Positions 37,057 through 48,240 of a stretch of DNA of 64,000 nt are shown here, piece by piece. The notes below the pieces were generated by a model that was not told where the DNA came from, made no database searches, and saw only the letters and a program-made list of their open reading frames with translations. This DNA is from Dimorphilus gyrociliatus (Eukaryota > Annelida > Polychaeta > Dinophilidae): NCBI GenBank assembly GCA_904063045.1, contig CAJFCJ010000020.1, positions 736,916-800,915 on the forward strand. The letters are read 5' to 3'. Position 1 is the first letter of the stretch, and every line of letters starts with the position of its first letter. A program made the position numbers and the translations under genes.

Positions 37057-37491
37057 ATGCCGAAGTCGAGAGAATTCCTAACCACTTCTGAGTCGGATTC
37101 TGATGATAGTCCACCCAAGGTATACCGCTTTTCATAGCCCGCTAAAACAATACAACTTGTTTTCCAAGGCAAAAAAACGCACGATAGAGAAAAAGCCCAA
37201 ACCAAAGGCGAGTGCTTCGAAAGAAACTCCAGATGATGGAAAAGTTCAATTGGCCGCCAAAAAGTTCGTCAGTATAAGTGAATTTAGGAGCCGAAAATAC
37301 GTTGATATTAGAGAGTATTATGAAAAAGATGGGAAAACTTTACCCGGAAAGAAAGGTTTACTTTATTTAATAGTTTTACTGTATCTTCCAAGCATTTTTT
37401 CAATCTATTAGGTATTGCGCTTGATGAAGCGGCTTGGAATAAGCTGAAGGATAACATAAGTGTTATTGATGAAATGTTCAAGAATCGCTAA
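37057..37491 (+). CDS. SUB1: Transcriptional coactivator PC4/SUB1
   Basis: Single-strand-DNA-binding general coactivator of RNA polymerase II. Three exons: 37057-37119, 37169-37355 and 37412-37491, joined in frame with introns of 49 and 56 nt. The N-terminus [20 protein letters not shown] is the Ser/Asp-rich phosphorylation region seen in human PC4. A Lys-rich linker and the PC4 domain follow: [46 protein letters not shown], shown here only as key blocks [24 protein letters not shown] and AWNKLKDNI. At about 109 residues it is slightly shorter than the human 127. Identification is secure. Confidence 0.96.
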
Positions 37492-37799
37492 TTATTATTG
37501 CATACTTTTTCACATCCTCAGCTTTATTAATTAATTATCCTTTTTACTGAGAACACGTACCGCCATGTAAACAAAAGTACTCAAGTGTTTAATACAAGCA
37601 TTTTATCTGAAGAAAATTGTCAGAAAATATTTCGTTTATAAGTTAGGAAACTTATAAGTTAGGAGAAACTGTATTTAGTGAATCTATAATAAACGTAGCA
37701 TAGAGACAAGTACAAGAAACATTTTAACTATTTTATAGCATTAGTCTTAATTAAATTAGCTTTTACACTTTACACGTATCACGTCTTCATTCAGGATAT
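37492..37799. other. Intergenic between SUB1 stop and ERLIN stop (convergent)
   Basis: 308 nt holding the two converging 3' UTRs. AATAAA-like signals occur (for example near 37690). Nothing else is seen. Confidence 0.55.
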
Positions 37800-39456
<1,657 letters not shown>

Positions 39457-40222
39457 TTTCTGTAGGATAAGAATAGCTTTTGTTAATAAAATATATCGTT
39501 TTGAACTGTTTTTTGAATCTTACTGCTGTAAATTATTCAATAAAACGAATATAAAAAACCACTCTAAATGTAAACAACACATTCTGTGTCTCAGTTATAA
39601 TTTTATCTCGAGTTCTTATAATATACTATAATTTTTGATTTACAAAAACCACTTACGATGTTCAAATTAATTGTAGTTTCTCAATGCTCAAGCCAAGTTA
39701 AGGGTTAAATAACTGCAAGACAGAACCGGGATCAAAGACTGGCTCCTATTCCTTAGCTTTTTTAATCAAACTAAATAACCACTCGCTAGAGTTATCAAAT
39801 GAGAAAAAAATGTCTATCACTCGAAAGAAAGAGAAAGTCAATATATTCGTTATGATCTATATAAAACAATAAGTTAATACAAAGATTGTCAATACATGTA
39901 ACGAATGCTAGTGTATTCTTGTTTTAAGAGTTCCCAAATAATTATTAACTATTATTGATTTCTTATAACCTCAAGTCTGAGGAAAGTATTAAGTTAGGCT
40001 AGACAACTTTGTGATCTGTTTTTTAATTTGATAAATACACAAACAAATTGCTTTATGTAGTATGTTGCATCTTAATTCTATTGAGCTGCAGACAGTTTTT
40101 CGATAATTGTTGAATAAGATGGCTGAAGTATGAGAAAATTTCTCTTTAAAGCATGTATAAGTAATGATTTTTTCAAAACTTTAAATTATATTACTTCTAT
40201 GAAAAACTGGTAAGTCTGAGCA
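39457..40222. promoter_or_regulatory. Intergenic between divergent ERLIN and SPSB3
   Basis: About 770 nt with no clear coding content. A possible tiny SPSB3 first exon (ATG GCT GAA before a GTATGA donor, near 40119) was seen but its phase does not fit the next exon. Confidence 0.4.
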
Positions 40223-40450
40223 GTGTCATTTTTTTCGAACAGGAAGCGGAAGTCCTCCGAGGTGTCAACACCAGTGAGAGTAGAGCTACGAAGAAAACTG
40301 CTGCTTATAACATCTTGCAAATTGAGACACCAGTACTATCCACTAACAGCATCGTGGTGCCTTGTTTCAAATCTGACAAGTATTGAAAAAAATACGGTAG
40401 TCCGTCGTTTAGCATCAATATCGATTTCCTTACCATTTGGGAACCGAAAG

Positions 40451-41785
40451 ATGGAAGACGGAGACGTTAGAGCTTGTATCGAGAATAGAAAGAGCAGGAG
40501 ACGACAAAGATCTCATGAATCAGGAGATTCGGAAGCTGAAGAGGGAAAGTATAAGCATATAGCACTTAATGTCCTAAAGAACAGTGAACGAATGAAATCT
40601 TGCTCACGATCATTGTGTGCTCAAGGATACAATTGCAATAATTTTGACAAAAGAGGACGATGCATACATGAGCAACCGGATGCATTTTGTAAATGTGTTT
40701 GCGAATCCACAAAGGAAGCACCATGCGGAGGTCCAACGTTCATAAACGATTGCTGTTGCGCAGTTAGTAATCCTAGTTAGTTGCTTTTAATTATACATTT
40801 GCATATCATGTCTTAATATCAATTTTCCCAAGCTTTTACTTGGTTATGGGATGGTGAGAATGCGAAACAATCTGGAGAGTCGTCTGTCTATCTTAGCCAT
40901 GAAAAAAAAATGGTCATTTTCCATATGAATTATAGCCGTGGAACGGCTGCAATAAAAGGAGATACGTTTATGACAGAAGGACAGCACTTCTGGGAGATTA
41001 AAATGATGAGTTCAGTATACGGAACAGATATGGTAAGGAAATTAATTACGTAGAAATAATATATGTCAGTAATGATCTTATTTTTCGCTTTGAAAGATGG
41101 TTGGTGTAGGAACAGAGAAAAGCAAAACGGGTGGATATGAATCGTCATTCGTCAGCTTATTAGGTAACGATACAGAAAGTTGGGGATACTCGTATTTGGG
41201 ATATTTAAAACACGACCGTGCGGAGCATAGGTATGGAGTGGGATTTGGTCAAGGAAGCATAATTGGAATTCATTTAGATTTATGGCATGGGACCTTATCC
41301 TTTTACAAAAATCGTTATCCCCTTGGTAAAATACTTTACTTTCTTTTATCTTTGCTTCGGAGAATTAACGAAATTGTAAATTTATTGTTTTTTAATCAGG
41401 TATAGCATTTGTAAATTTACACGGATTGAATCTTTGTCCAATGGCTATGTCAACGGCGGCCAGAAGTGCCATGAAAATAGTACAATCGCAAAGTTCGCAT
41501 ACCACGTTATTCTATTTTTGTTGCACAAGAATTCGAAGGTGTTTTGCGCCCGAATCTGACTGCTTAGAATTACTCAAACCTTATCTACCTCCGGGATTGT
41601 ACAAATTGCTGACAGAAAAGTATTATTGGATATTTCAAAAATCGTGCATTTTCAAAGACGATATAACTTCCCCACGGAAAAGGAGTAATACATTAAGGAG
41701 TGAAGATAAGTCTTTTACACCTGAAACGAAAAAGAATAGAAAAATTGACGAAATTTTTGACAGTGATGAAGAACTGGGGCAATAA
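40451..41785 (+). CDS. SPSB3: SPRY domain and SOCS box protein 3 (SPSB3)
   Basis: Substrate receptor of an Elongin B/C-Cullin ubiquitin ligase. Start taken at ATG 40451 (MEDGDVRACIENRK); the frame is open upstream to about 40223 without an ATG, so an upstream exon is possible. The N-terminal part is Arg/Ser-rich, then Cys-rich (FCKCVCES, INDCCCAV). The splice TTA|gtaatc near 40769 to about 40834 restores FTWLWDGENAK, the SPRY start. The SPRY core shows TAAIKGDTFMTEGQHFWEIKM, YGTDMMVGVGT, SLLGNDTESWGYSYLG, FGQGSIIGIHLDLWHGTLSFYKNR and STAARSAMKI, closely matching human SPSB3. A C-terminal SOCS-like box (LFYFCCTRIRRCF, then LPPGLYKLLTEKY) follows, then an acidic tail to the stop at 41785. Introns lie near 41031-41096 and 41325-41398. 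Confidence 0.9.
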
Positions 41786-42705
41786 TTTGTCAAAACTTAC
41801 CTTTCGAACAGTCTATTTATACTTGCACTGTGATTCTATTCTACACTTGATGTTCTGAATTTTAAAAAATGTAATTCTAATAGTCAGAAAGATTCATCTT
41901 AAGAAATAGAGTGGATTAACCAAACGGTAGAGTCTACTATATGAGTGAAAATATTTTGATATCAAGATGTTAGAAGTGAAACTGCTCGACACGTATAGTC
42001 AAAAATTTGTAGCGAGGGTGTACTTCATTTTGTCATTGCACCACTTAAGACAAATAGGCTGGAGATGAAAGTCGTCTTCCTATCGACTCGAAGATAAATT
42101 AACAATAAGATAAAATATTTATTTTGATGGAGAGTTACTTTAAATGCTTTGATTCAAACTTTTTTAGCCTTAAATATTATTTGAGTGGAAAATTGCTTTT
42201 TTTTTTTATCAAGTATTTAAGAGTTAAAAGTTGATTTAAAATTTGCAATTGTTATTTACATTGGATATGCTTCGGGAAAAAAAACATCAGAGTAAATAAC
42301 ATTCTTTATGGTTTCTTACTCCAATTTTTATTTATTTTTGTGGAAATCATCTGTGATTATATACAAGATTATACGAAAAATCAGTCATTCTAAAAAATGC
42401 TTAAATAAATCTAAATAAGTCGATCCTTAATGAATGATATTGGTGTAAGATGTTTGTTGAAGTTTTGTTGCAGCACATAGAATTCGCAAAGCATTTGTAA
42501 AGATGGAAATTCCAGCTTCAGAGTTGTTCTATGAAGTATAAAAAGTTTTTTAGTTCTAATACTTCTCAAGTAAAGACATCAGGACACTTAAAACCAGTTT
42601 TTTGTGTTAAAGTAGGGTAAATTCGAACAAAAAGTGTTTACTTTGATATGCGAACTCCTTGTCAAAATAATTCTTGTACTATACTATATGTATTTTATAA
42701 CGATG
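41786..42705. other. Intergenic between SPSB3 and CPSF4 (convergent)
   Basis: 920 nt of converging 3' flanks. If CPSF4 splices from the CAA|gtgagt donor near 42733, a further terminal exon could lie here on the minus strand (a short frame ends near 42417), but I could not support one. Confidence 0.45.
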
Positions 42706-43804
42706 CTATGATATAAATTTTTGACTACTCACTTGCGAGACTGGTAATTCCTGGGATGTCTCAATTGTTTCTGAAGAAAGCTCTTTATATCTCCTAGATG
42801 TTGGGCAGTGCAAAGCTTTATGGCCTAACTGTCCACAGTTATGACAGTTTATTGCCAACAGCCGAGAACTTTTAAATGATCTTGATTCGGCAAAAATAGG
42901 GCTGTAAATAGAAATATAATTGAGCTATCTTGAGGCAAAAAACAGTAAATTTATTATTCAAATTATGAAATTGCATTAAATAGCATTTTCAATATTTTTG
43001 AAAATATGAAACTGTTTATTCTTGCACTATATACAGTTACATATATATATATACATATATATGTGGAAAATATTACTGAACGTAAGGACAGTCCTTCCCT
43101 CTGATACAAAAGCCAACTAAATAATTATTACAAATCACTCGTTTGACATGTTTCAGTCTGCATGTAGGCCCTGAAAAGTATATTTTAGTAATTTAAGAGC
43201 ATTAAATTACTTCTATTGAGCTGCTATGTTTAATGAATATCACTGAAACCACCTACCTGAACGGCAAAAGCCACGATCGTAAAGTGGGCAACGCCCTTCG
43301 TTTGTTAATTTAACATGAAGAAACACGCAATCCTTATTTGTGCACTCTCCTTTTGTTTATTAGAATTATATATTACGAGTTTTTGCTTATTATCTTCTTT
43401 CTAATAAAATATTTATTATCTTTTGTTTAACTAACCATTAACTGCGTAAAAATAACATTCGGGCATTCTACTCATATCAAATTGATGGCGAAATTCACAG
43501 TCATCACCTTTCTTACATAATCCCCTTAACCAATGCTTGCAGACAACTGCTCTTTTACTTTTCATATGCCTATAAGGGCATAACTCTCGAGATGGACATT
43601 GCCCGTAGTAATACTTTAAACATACCGAAGATTTTGACTCTATATTTTGCAAAAAATTAACTTTTATATTAAACGGAAATAGTTTTATAGCTTACTATCC
43701 ATCCCTACAAATGATAAGTAATTGTAGGGATATTGACGGTCAAGCTCTTTTTCAATATCAAATATAATATTTGATACGTCTGATGTTTTTTTAAAATTCG
43801 ACAT
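42706..43804 (-). CDS. CPSF4: CPSF30/CPSF4, CCCH zinc-finger pre-mRNA 3'-end processing factor
   Basis: Subunit of the cleavage and polyadenylation factor; recognises the AAUAAA signal with WDR33. ATG at 43804. Exon 1 ends in FVGMD, matching human FPGMDKSG, then joins the exon at about 43430-43660: VCLKYYYGQCPSRELCPYRH, VCKHWLRGLCKKGDDCEFRH and PECYFYAVNG, the first CCCH fingers. Exons near 43265-43345 and 43085-43172 give CPLYDRGFCRSGPTCRLKH and RVICNNYLVGFCIRGKDCPYVH; the last His appears only after splicing to the next exon, replacing an apparent stop. The exon at about 42734-42902 carries the zinc knuckle CHNCGQLGHKALHC. So five CCCH fingers plus knuckle, as in animals. The C-terminus is uncertain: reading on gives a stop at 42706, but a GTGAGT donor precedes it. 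Confidence 0.92.
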
Positions 43805-43807
43805 ATT

Positions 43808-44083
43808 TCATTGAAAAACATGTGTATTCCAGAGAAATTTTATTTTATATTTTTGAATTTCTCCAGTTCTATTCCAGATATATTTCGTCCACGGTGATTG
43901 GATACTTTTGGAATATAGATGATATATTTCAGTTCCTTGTTCATAATAATTAATTACAATGAGATGCGGAACGTTAACCATACATTTGATATGGACACTG
44001 AACTTGTACTGCGAATCAATATCGATTATGATGGAACTTTTGCAATAGAAACATCCCATCAGTTTATAGACTTCTTGTTTCAT
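43808..44083 (-). CDS. Hypothetical 91-residue ORF directly upstream of CPSF4
   Basis: Open frame of 91 codons, ATG at 44083, stop TGA at 43810-43808. It ends three bases before the CPSF4 ATG and in the same frame as it. Composition is not simple sequence: Tyr/Ile-rich with GCFYC and HIKC Cys pairs and a YSKSIQSPWTKYIW stretch. I recognise no family. It could be an upstream small protein on the same transcript, an upstream ORF controlling CPSF4, the last exon of a longer gene, or chance. Nothing in the sequence decides between these. Confidence 0.4.
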   Translation of the reverse strand: MKQEVYKLMGCFYCKSSIIIDIDSQYKFSVHIKCMVNVPHLIVINYYEQGTEIYHLYSKSIQSPWTKYIWNRTGEIQKYKIKFLWNTHVFQ

Positions 44084-44783
44084 TTACCTCTCCTCTAGAG
44101 ATAATAAACAATTTAAGCATTTAAGTTTGTTATTATTACTCGTAAAGATAGAAAAAGCGGAAATTGTTAAATTACGTTACAGTTGTTATACATCAGTGAA
44201 ACCCGCAAGAATACTTTCGTAGAATTAAGTACAATTGCAAATACAAGTATTTACAATTATTCATTCAATATTTACAAGTTTACGTTAATTGAGACTAAAC
44301 TTTTTAAGATTTGTAAAACAAAAGCCTAAAACAACTATTTAATTTTATTACAACAAAGAATGTTACAGCTTTTAAGTTTTTTGTGACCAAGAGATGTAAA
44401 GAAAAGTAATTCTAGGTAAATTTTAATGCTTTAAAGTACTTTTCGCACTTGTTATTCACTATTTACTTCATAGAAAAAAAAGAAGAAGATAAATTTAGCT
44501 TGATAAACGGACTATAATATAAAGAGTTTACGTTTGATCAATCTAAAGCAAACAAGAATTTTGAGGATGAGATTACAAGGGCAAGATTTTAAGTTTTTTC
44601 ATTAAAATTCTCCATTTTAAAGACAATGTATTAATCTCTTTGACTCTCTTCAAAAAATTAAGTGGAGGATATGTAAAGTTTCCAGTGTTCTTTTAAGAAT
44701 GTCTTAAACTATATTTTGCTTTCGAGTACGTTATGTTTTCTTTCAAACGGCTTAAATATTTACTTTTCTTTTTAATAGCAAGC
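44084..44783. other. Intergenic, GSK3-like 3' side
   Basis: 700 nt, very AT-rich, with no open frame or motif I can support. It probably includes the 3' UTR of the GSK3-like gene. Confidence 0.5.
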
Positions 44784-46025
44784 TCATCGATTGATTGTAT
44801 CTCTGTTTTTAGGGGAATAAATCGCATAATAGAAAACAATTACCTTATAGAAAATGTACAATATACAGTATAGTCTTAAAAAAAAAACATGGCTTAAATT
44901 TGGATTACCTTCTTGATTGAAGTCAAAGAGTTTTGGTATCATTACGGTTCTATTCGATTGAAATACACTTAATGATTGATCAAGTATTAATCTCTCAACA
45001 ATTTGGTTTGGGTCACCCATCTCTTGCGAACCTAAACTATTGAAAAATGGTAAACCAAGCGCTTCTACTGCTGTAATTCGTTTGTTCGGTGGATAAACTA
45101 GTATGTTTTCAATAAAAGGAACAATTTCTGAATAGGTTCTGGTAGAGTCTGAAAGTAGAACTCTTTTCCAAGGATGAGGAGTAATTTGTGGAAATCGAAA
45201 ATCACGAAACTCGGGATTCATTTGATCAATATCTTCCTTGGTAGGAGTACCTAAAACTTTGATTATCTCCACTAACTGATCAACACTATCGTTTCCGGGA
45301 AATAGAGGACGACCTATCATCATCTCTCCAATTACACAACCTACTGACCATAAATCAATTTGAGTTGTATATTTTACGCATCCAAACATTAATTCGGGAG
45401 CTCTATAATATCTTGAACATATGTACGCTACACTAGCTTCTCCTGGTTCAAGGAGTTTTGCAGAACCAAAATCGCAAAGTTTTAAAATTCCCGTTTCATC
45501 GTTAATTAGTAAATTTTGAGGTTTAATGTCCCTGTGGCAATAGTTTAATCTATGCAAATATGCTAAACCGCGGAATAATTGATAAGTAAAAATTTTTATC
45601 CAAATCAATGGCATTGCTCTTTCCCTTTTTGCATAAACTCGTATAGTTTGATAAAGCGTGTAAGGTAAATATTCAATAATCAAGTTCAGATAAAGTTCTT
45701 TTGAATTATCGCCGTGAGTATAATAATAATAAAGTAAGTTAATCAAATTTATATGCGTAAGATCTTTCATAATTTGTAATTCTCTGTTTTTATATCGTTT
45801 GTCTAGAAGAACTTTCTTTATAGCAATGATCTTATCAACTTTAGTATCACCGCAGTAAATTAATTGAGCTTTAAAAACCACACCAAACGAACCACTACCA
45901 ATTTTTTCGCGTTTTATCCATTTCAATTCAACAATCTTTTCTTGTTCATTAGCAAGAGCTCTCTTAGACGCATATATCGTTGTTACTTGAGCATGATCAG
46001 CAAGTTTATCTTTTCCATTAGCCAT
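44784..46025 (-). CDS. GSK3-like Ser/Thr kinase, single-exon divergent paralogue
   Basis: Glycogen synthase kinase 3 family. The frame is open from 46112, but the ATG at 46025 (MANGKDKL) fits GSK3 better and gives 413 residues. Kinase landmarks: GSGSFG loop, AIKKV lysine, KNRELQIM, HRDIKPQNLL, DFGSAK, the GSK3-specific activation segment AYICSRYYRAPEL with its Tyr, and VDQLVEIIKVLGTPTKEDI. The Arg of KNRE, the Arg of HRD and the Lys of FGSAK, which form the primed-phosphate pocket, are all kept. Divergence from ordinary GSK3 is large (for example IDLWSVGCVIGEMMIGRPLFPG, and an insertion after AQLIYCG). It has no intron in the kinase domain, unlike nearly all its neighbours, suggesting a retrocopy. 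The last 40 codons after LFDFNQE are hydrophobic and could be intron or UTR; a GAAG|gtaatc donor lies there. Confidence 0.85.
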   Translation of the reverse strand: MANGKDKLADHAQVTTIYASKRALANEQEKIVELKWIKREKIGSGSFGVVFKAQLIYCGDTKVDKIIAIKKVLLDKRYKNRELQIMKDLTHINLINLLYYYYTHGDNSKELYLNLIIEYLPYTLYQTIRVYAKRERAMPLIWIKIFTYQLFRGLAYLHRLNYCHRDIKPQNLLINDETGILKLCDFGSAKLLEPGEASVAYICSRYYRAPELMFGCVKYTTQIDLWSVGCVIGEMMIGRPLFPGNDSVDQLVEIIKVLGTPTKEDIDQMNPEFRDFRFPQITPHPWKRVLLSDSTRTYSEIVPFIENILVYPPNKRITAVEALGLPFFNSLGSQEMGDPNQIVERLILDQSLSVFQSNRTVMIPKLFDFNQEGNPNLSHVFFLRLYCILYIFYKVIVFYYAIYSPKNRDTINR

Positions 46026-46831
46026 ACTATACCCTATTAAGGATATTCTTTTTCTCTTCTTTGTTTTTAAGATAATAAAATTTTGAAAAATTGAATGTTT
46101 AAAACTTTTCATACACTGAGTTTGTCATTTACATCAAATTATATCTAAAATCAATTTTATTTATAAAATATATTATTTATATTAAATAAGTCTATTTTTG
46201 GAGAATTTTTATAAATCAATTGATTTATTGTTATGGATGAATAATACGTTTTATAACACGTTTTTGAAAAAAATATGTCTAGAACCTGTCTAAATCTGTT
46301 AAGATAGAAGTTTTCGAATATTATTATTTTTCTGTGGTCATTTTATAGGCTTTTCATAATCTCAAGTAAAAATACATTTTTTTTGTCTAGATTTAATCTA
46401 TTTAAACTAAAATCGATTAGAAAGACTTGAAATTATAATGGGTTTGAAACATTTGCGCATCAACTCATCTTTTACCAGTTTTCACTTTCTTCGGACTGTT
46501 TTCCGTAGGCGTTCACTTTGTTGCGGAAGGTATTTTTGTTACAAAATATTGAATATTTAGTAATTAAACTATCATATTTTGATTTATTTAACATATCTCG
46601 CTTTATTTAAAGTATTTTTAAAATAATTCATTGATAGTATGTGATGATGAGTAATGAACAAGCGACGTTTATTGATTTACCTTATTGATTGACATATACG
46701 AACGAGTCATGACTACCTGATGTATTTTGTATTTGTTAATTTTTGCTAGAACGATAAACCAAGAGGTGTAATTTTACTCAAGACATAAATTTTACTCATT
46801 TTTTCAGTTTTGATACCTCTGTTAGTTCAAC
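46026..46831. promoter_or_regulatory. Intergenic between divergent GSK3-like and VAMP7-like genes
   Basis: About 800 nt, counting from the preferred GSK3-like start. AT-rich with no gene seen. It should contain both promoters; no element was recognised. Confidence 0.4.
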
Positions 46832-47858
46832 ATGTCAGTTTTATACTCGTGTATTGCTAGAGGAGATATTATTTTGTGCCAAGAATGCAAAGAAGGCAGT
46901 TCTGTGACTTATGAAAATAAACTTCGCAGTATCCTACCAAAATTACAAGCTAAAGATGCTAAAACATCTTACGAATCAAATGGGTGAGTCGATAAGAGTG
47001 ATTTAGCCATTTTAAGTCACACCTGATTGTATATTACTGAATAACAACATCACATGATACGATAAACTAGAGCATTGTATTTTTTTTCGACAGATTTATG
47101 TACCATTTGATGCTAAAGGATGATTTAGCCTACGTTGCTGTAACTGATCCAAGCGTAGGTAAATTAATGCCTCACACATTCCTTGGAAAGGTTTGTGATT
47201 CATTCTTTTATCTTAATGAATATATCATTCTTTAAGATGTATCTTGTGTTTAGATCCATGAAGAATTTAGTCAGACTAGTCTTGTTCAGAGAGCTGCTTT
47301 TGCCTCACCGTATGAATTTAATATGGATTTTTCACCATGTCTAGCTGCAGAAATGGTAGGATAATTACAAATTGATGATTCATAAAGGCTATTTTAAAGG
47401 TTTTAAACGAATTTCTCAGAGACGAGCAACGGAAAACGGATATGGACATATAGCAAACTTGAACAATCAAGTAAACGAAGTAAAAGGTATAATGACTCAA
47501 AACATTGAAAGTGTCCTTCGAAGAGGAGAAAATTTAGAGGACCTTGAAGACAGAACAACTGCACTAGAGGATACGGTTAGTATTGTTTCCTTATAGTAAT
47601 AAAACAATAAAGATTAAATAGTAAATCTAATTATATAATAATGACTTTTTCACATAACAGAGCAGAGTTTTTCAACAAACGGCCAAACAGGTTAGGAGAA
47701 AATATTGGTGGCAGAATATGAAAATGCGAATCATTTTGGTTCTGGTTGTCTTAGCTGTCATTGCTGTTATTGTTATAATCATTTGCGCATCGACTGGTGT
47801 ATTTTCAAAAAAATCCTCGTCGCCTAAAACAACTGTAAAACCATCATCTAATCCTTGA
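46832..47858 (+). CDS. VAMP7: Longin-domain R-SNARE, VAMP7-like
   Basis: Vesicle SNARE for endosomal/lysosomal or secretory fusion. Five exons; boundaries read as 46832-46983, about 47095-47191, 47256-47355, 47421-47574 and 47662-47858, all in frame. The longin domain opens MSVLYSCIARGDIILC and ends in FSPCLAAEM. The SNARE motif NLNNQVNEVKGIMTQNIESVLRRGENLEDL has the central Arg of R-SNAREs (VLRRGE). A C-terminal anchor of about 25 hydrophobic residues (IILVLVVLAVIAVIVIIIC) follows, then a short lumenal Ser/Pro tail. Odd point: the juxtamembrane stretch VRRKYWWQNMK is like VAMP2/VAMP4 synaptobrevins or plant VAMP72 rather than vertebrate VAMP7. Confidence 0.9.
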
Positions 47859-48240
47859 AACAATTACAATTTATTGAAGATTTTAAGTGAAAAGACAAAA
47901 TTAAGGCTCCGAAACAAATAAAAAAAAAAGAAAATGAAAAAGAAAACAATATGATTTTGATATATTTGGAATATATACTATTTAAGTATACAATTATAAT
48001 AATGATTTTGTCATATTCAATAACTTATTGAAAGATAAAGAAAAGTCAGTTCAGACATTGTAAAATGTTTTCTTTTTGTATATATATATATATCACAGCA
48101 CCTGAAAATCACAAGAAAAGTAATACTACATTAAGAAAAAACAATGGAATATTTGACTTAAAAAATCTAAATTATAGTATATAAAATCTAATTGATACAA
48201 ATTCAATATTATTCTTTTATAATTATATATTTATAAAATA
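47859..48240. other. Intergenic between convergent VAMP7-like and PLAT-ankyrin genes
   Basis: 382 nt of converging 3' UTRs, with an AATAAA near 47919 and a short TATA repeat near 48080-48094. Confidence 0.55.

Noticed and set aside
40930-41148. 72-codon minus-strand ORF
   Set aside because: Antisense to the SPRY domain exons of SPSB3.
43085-43095. Apparent premature stop after CPYVQ in CPSF4
   Set aside because: A GTAATA donor lies one base earlier; splicing gives CPYVHP and completes the fifth CCCH finger.
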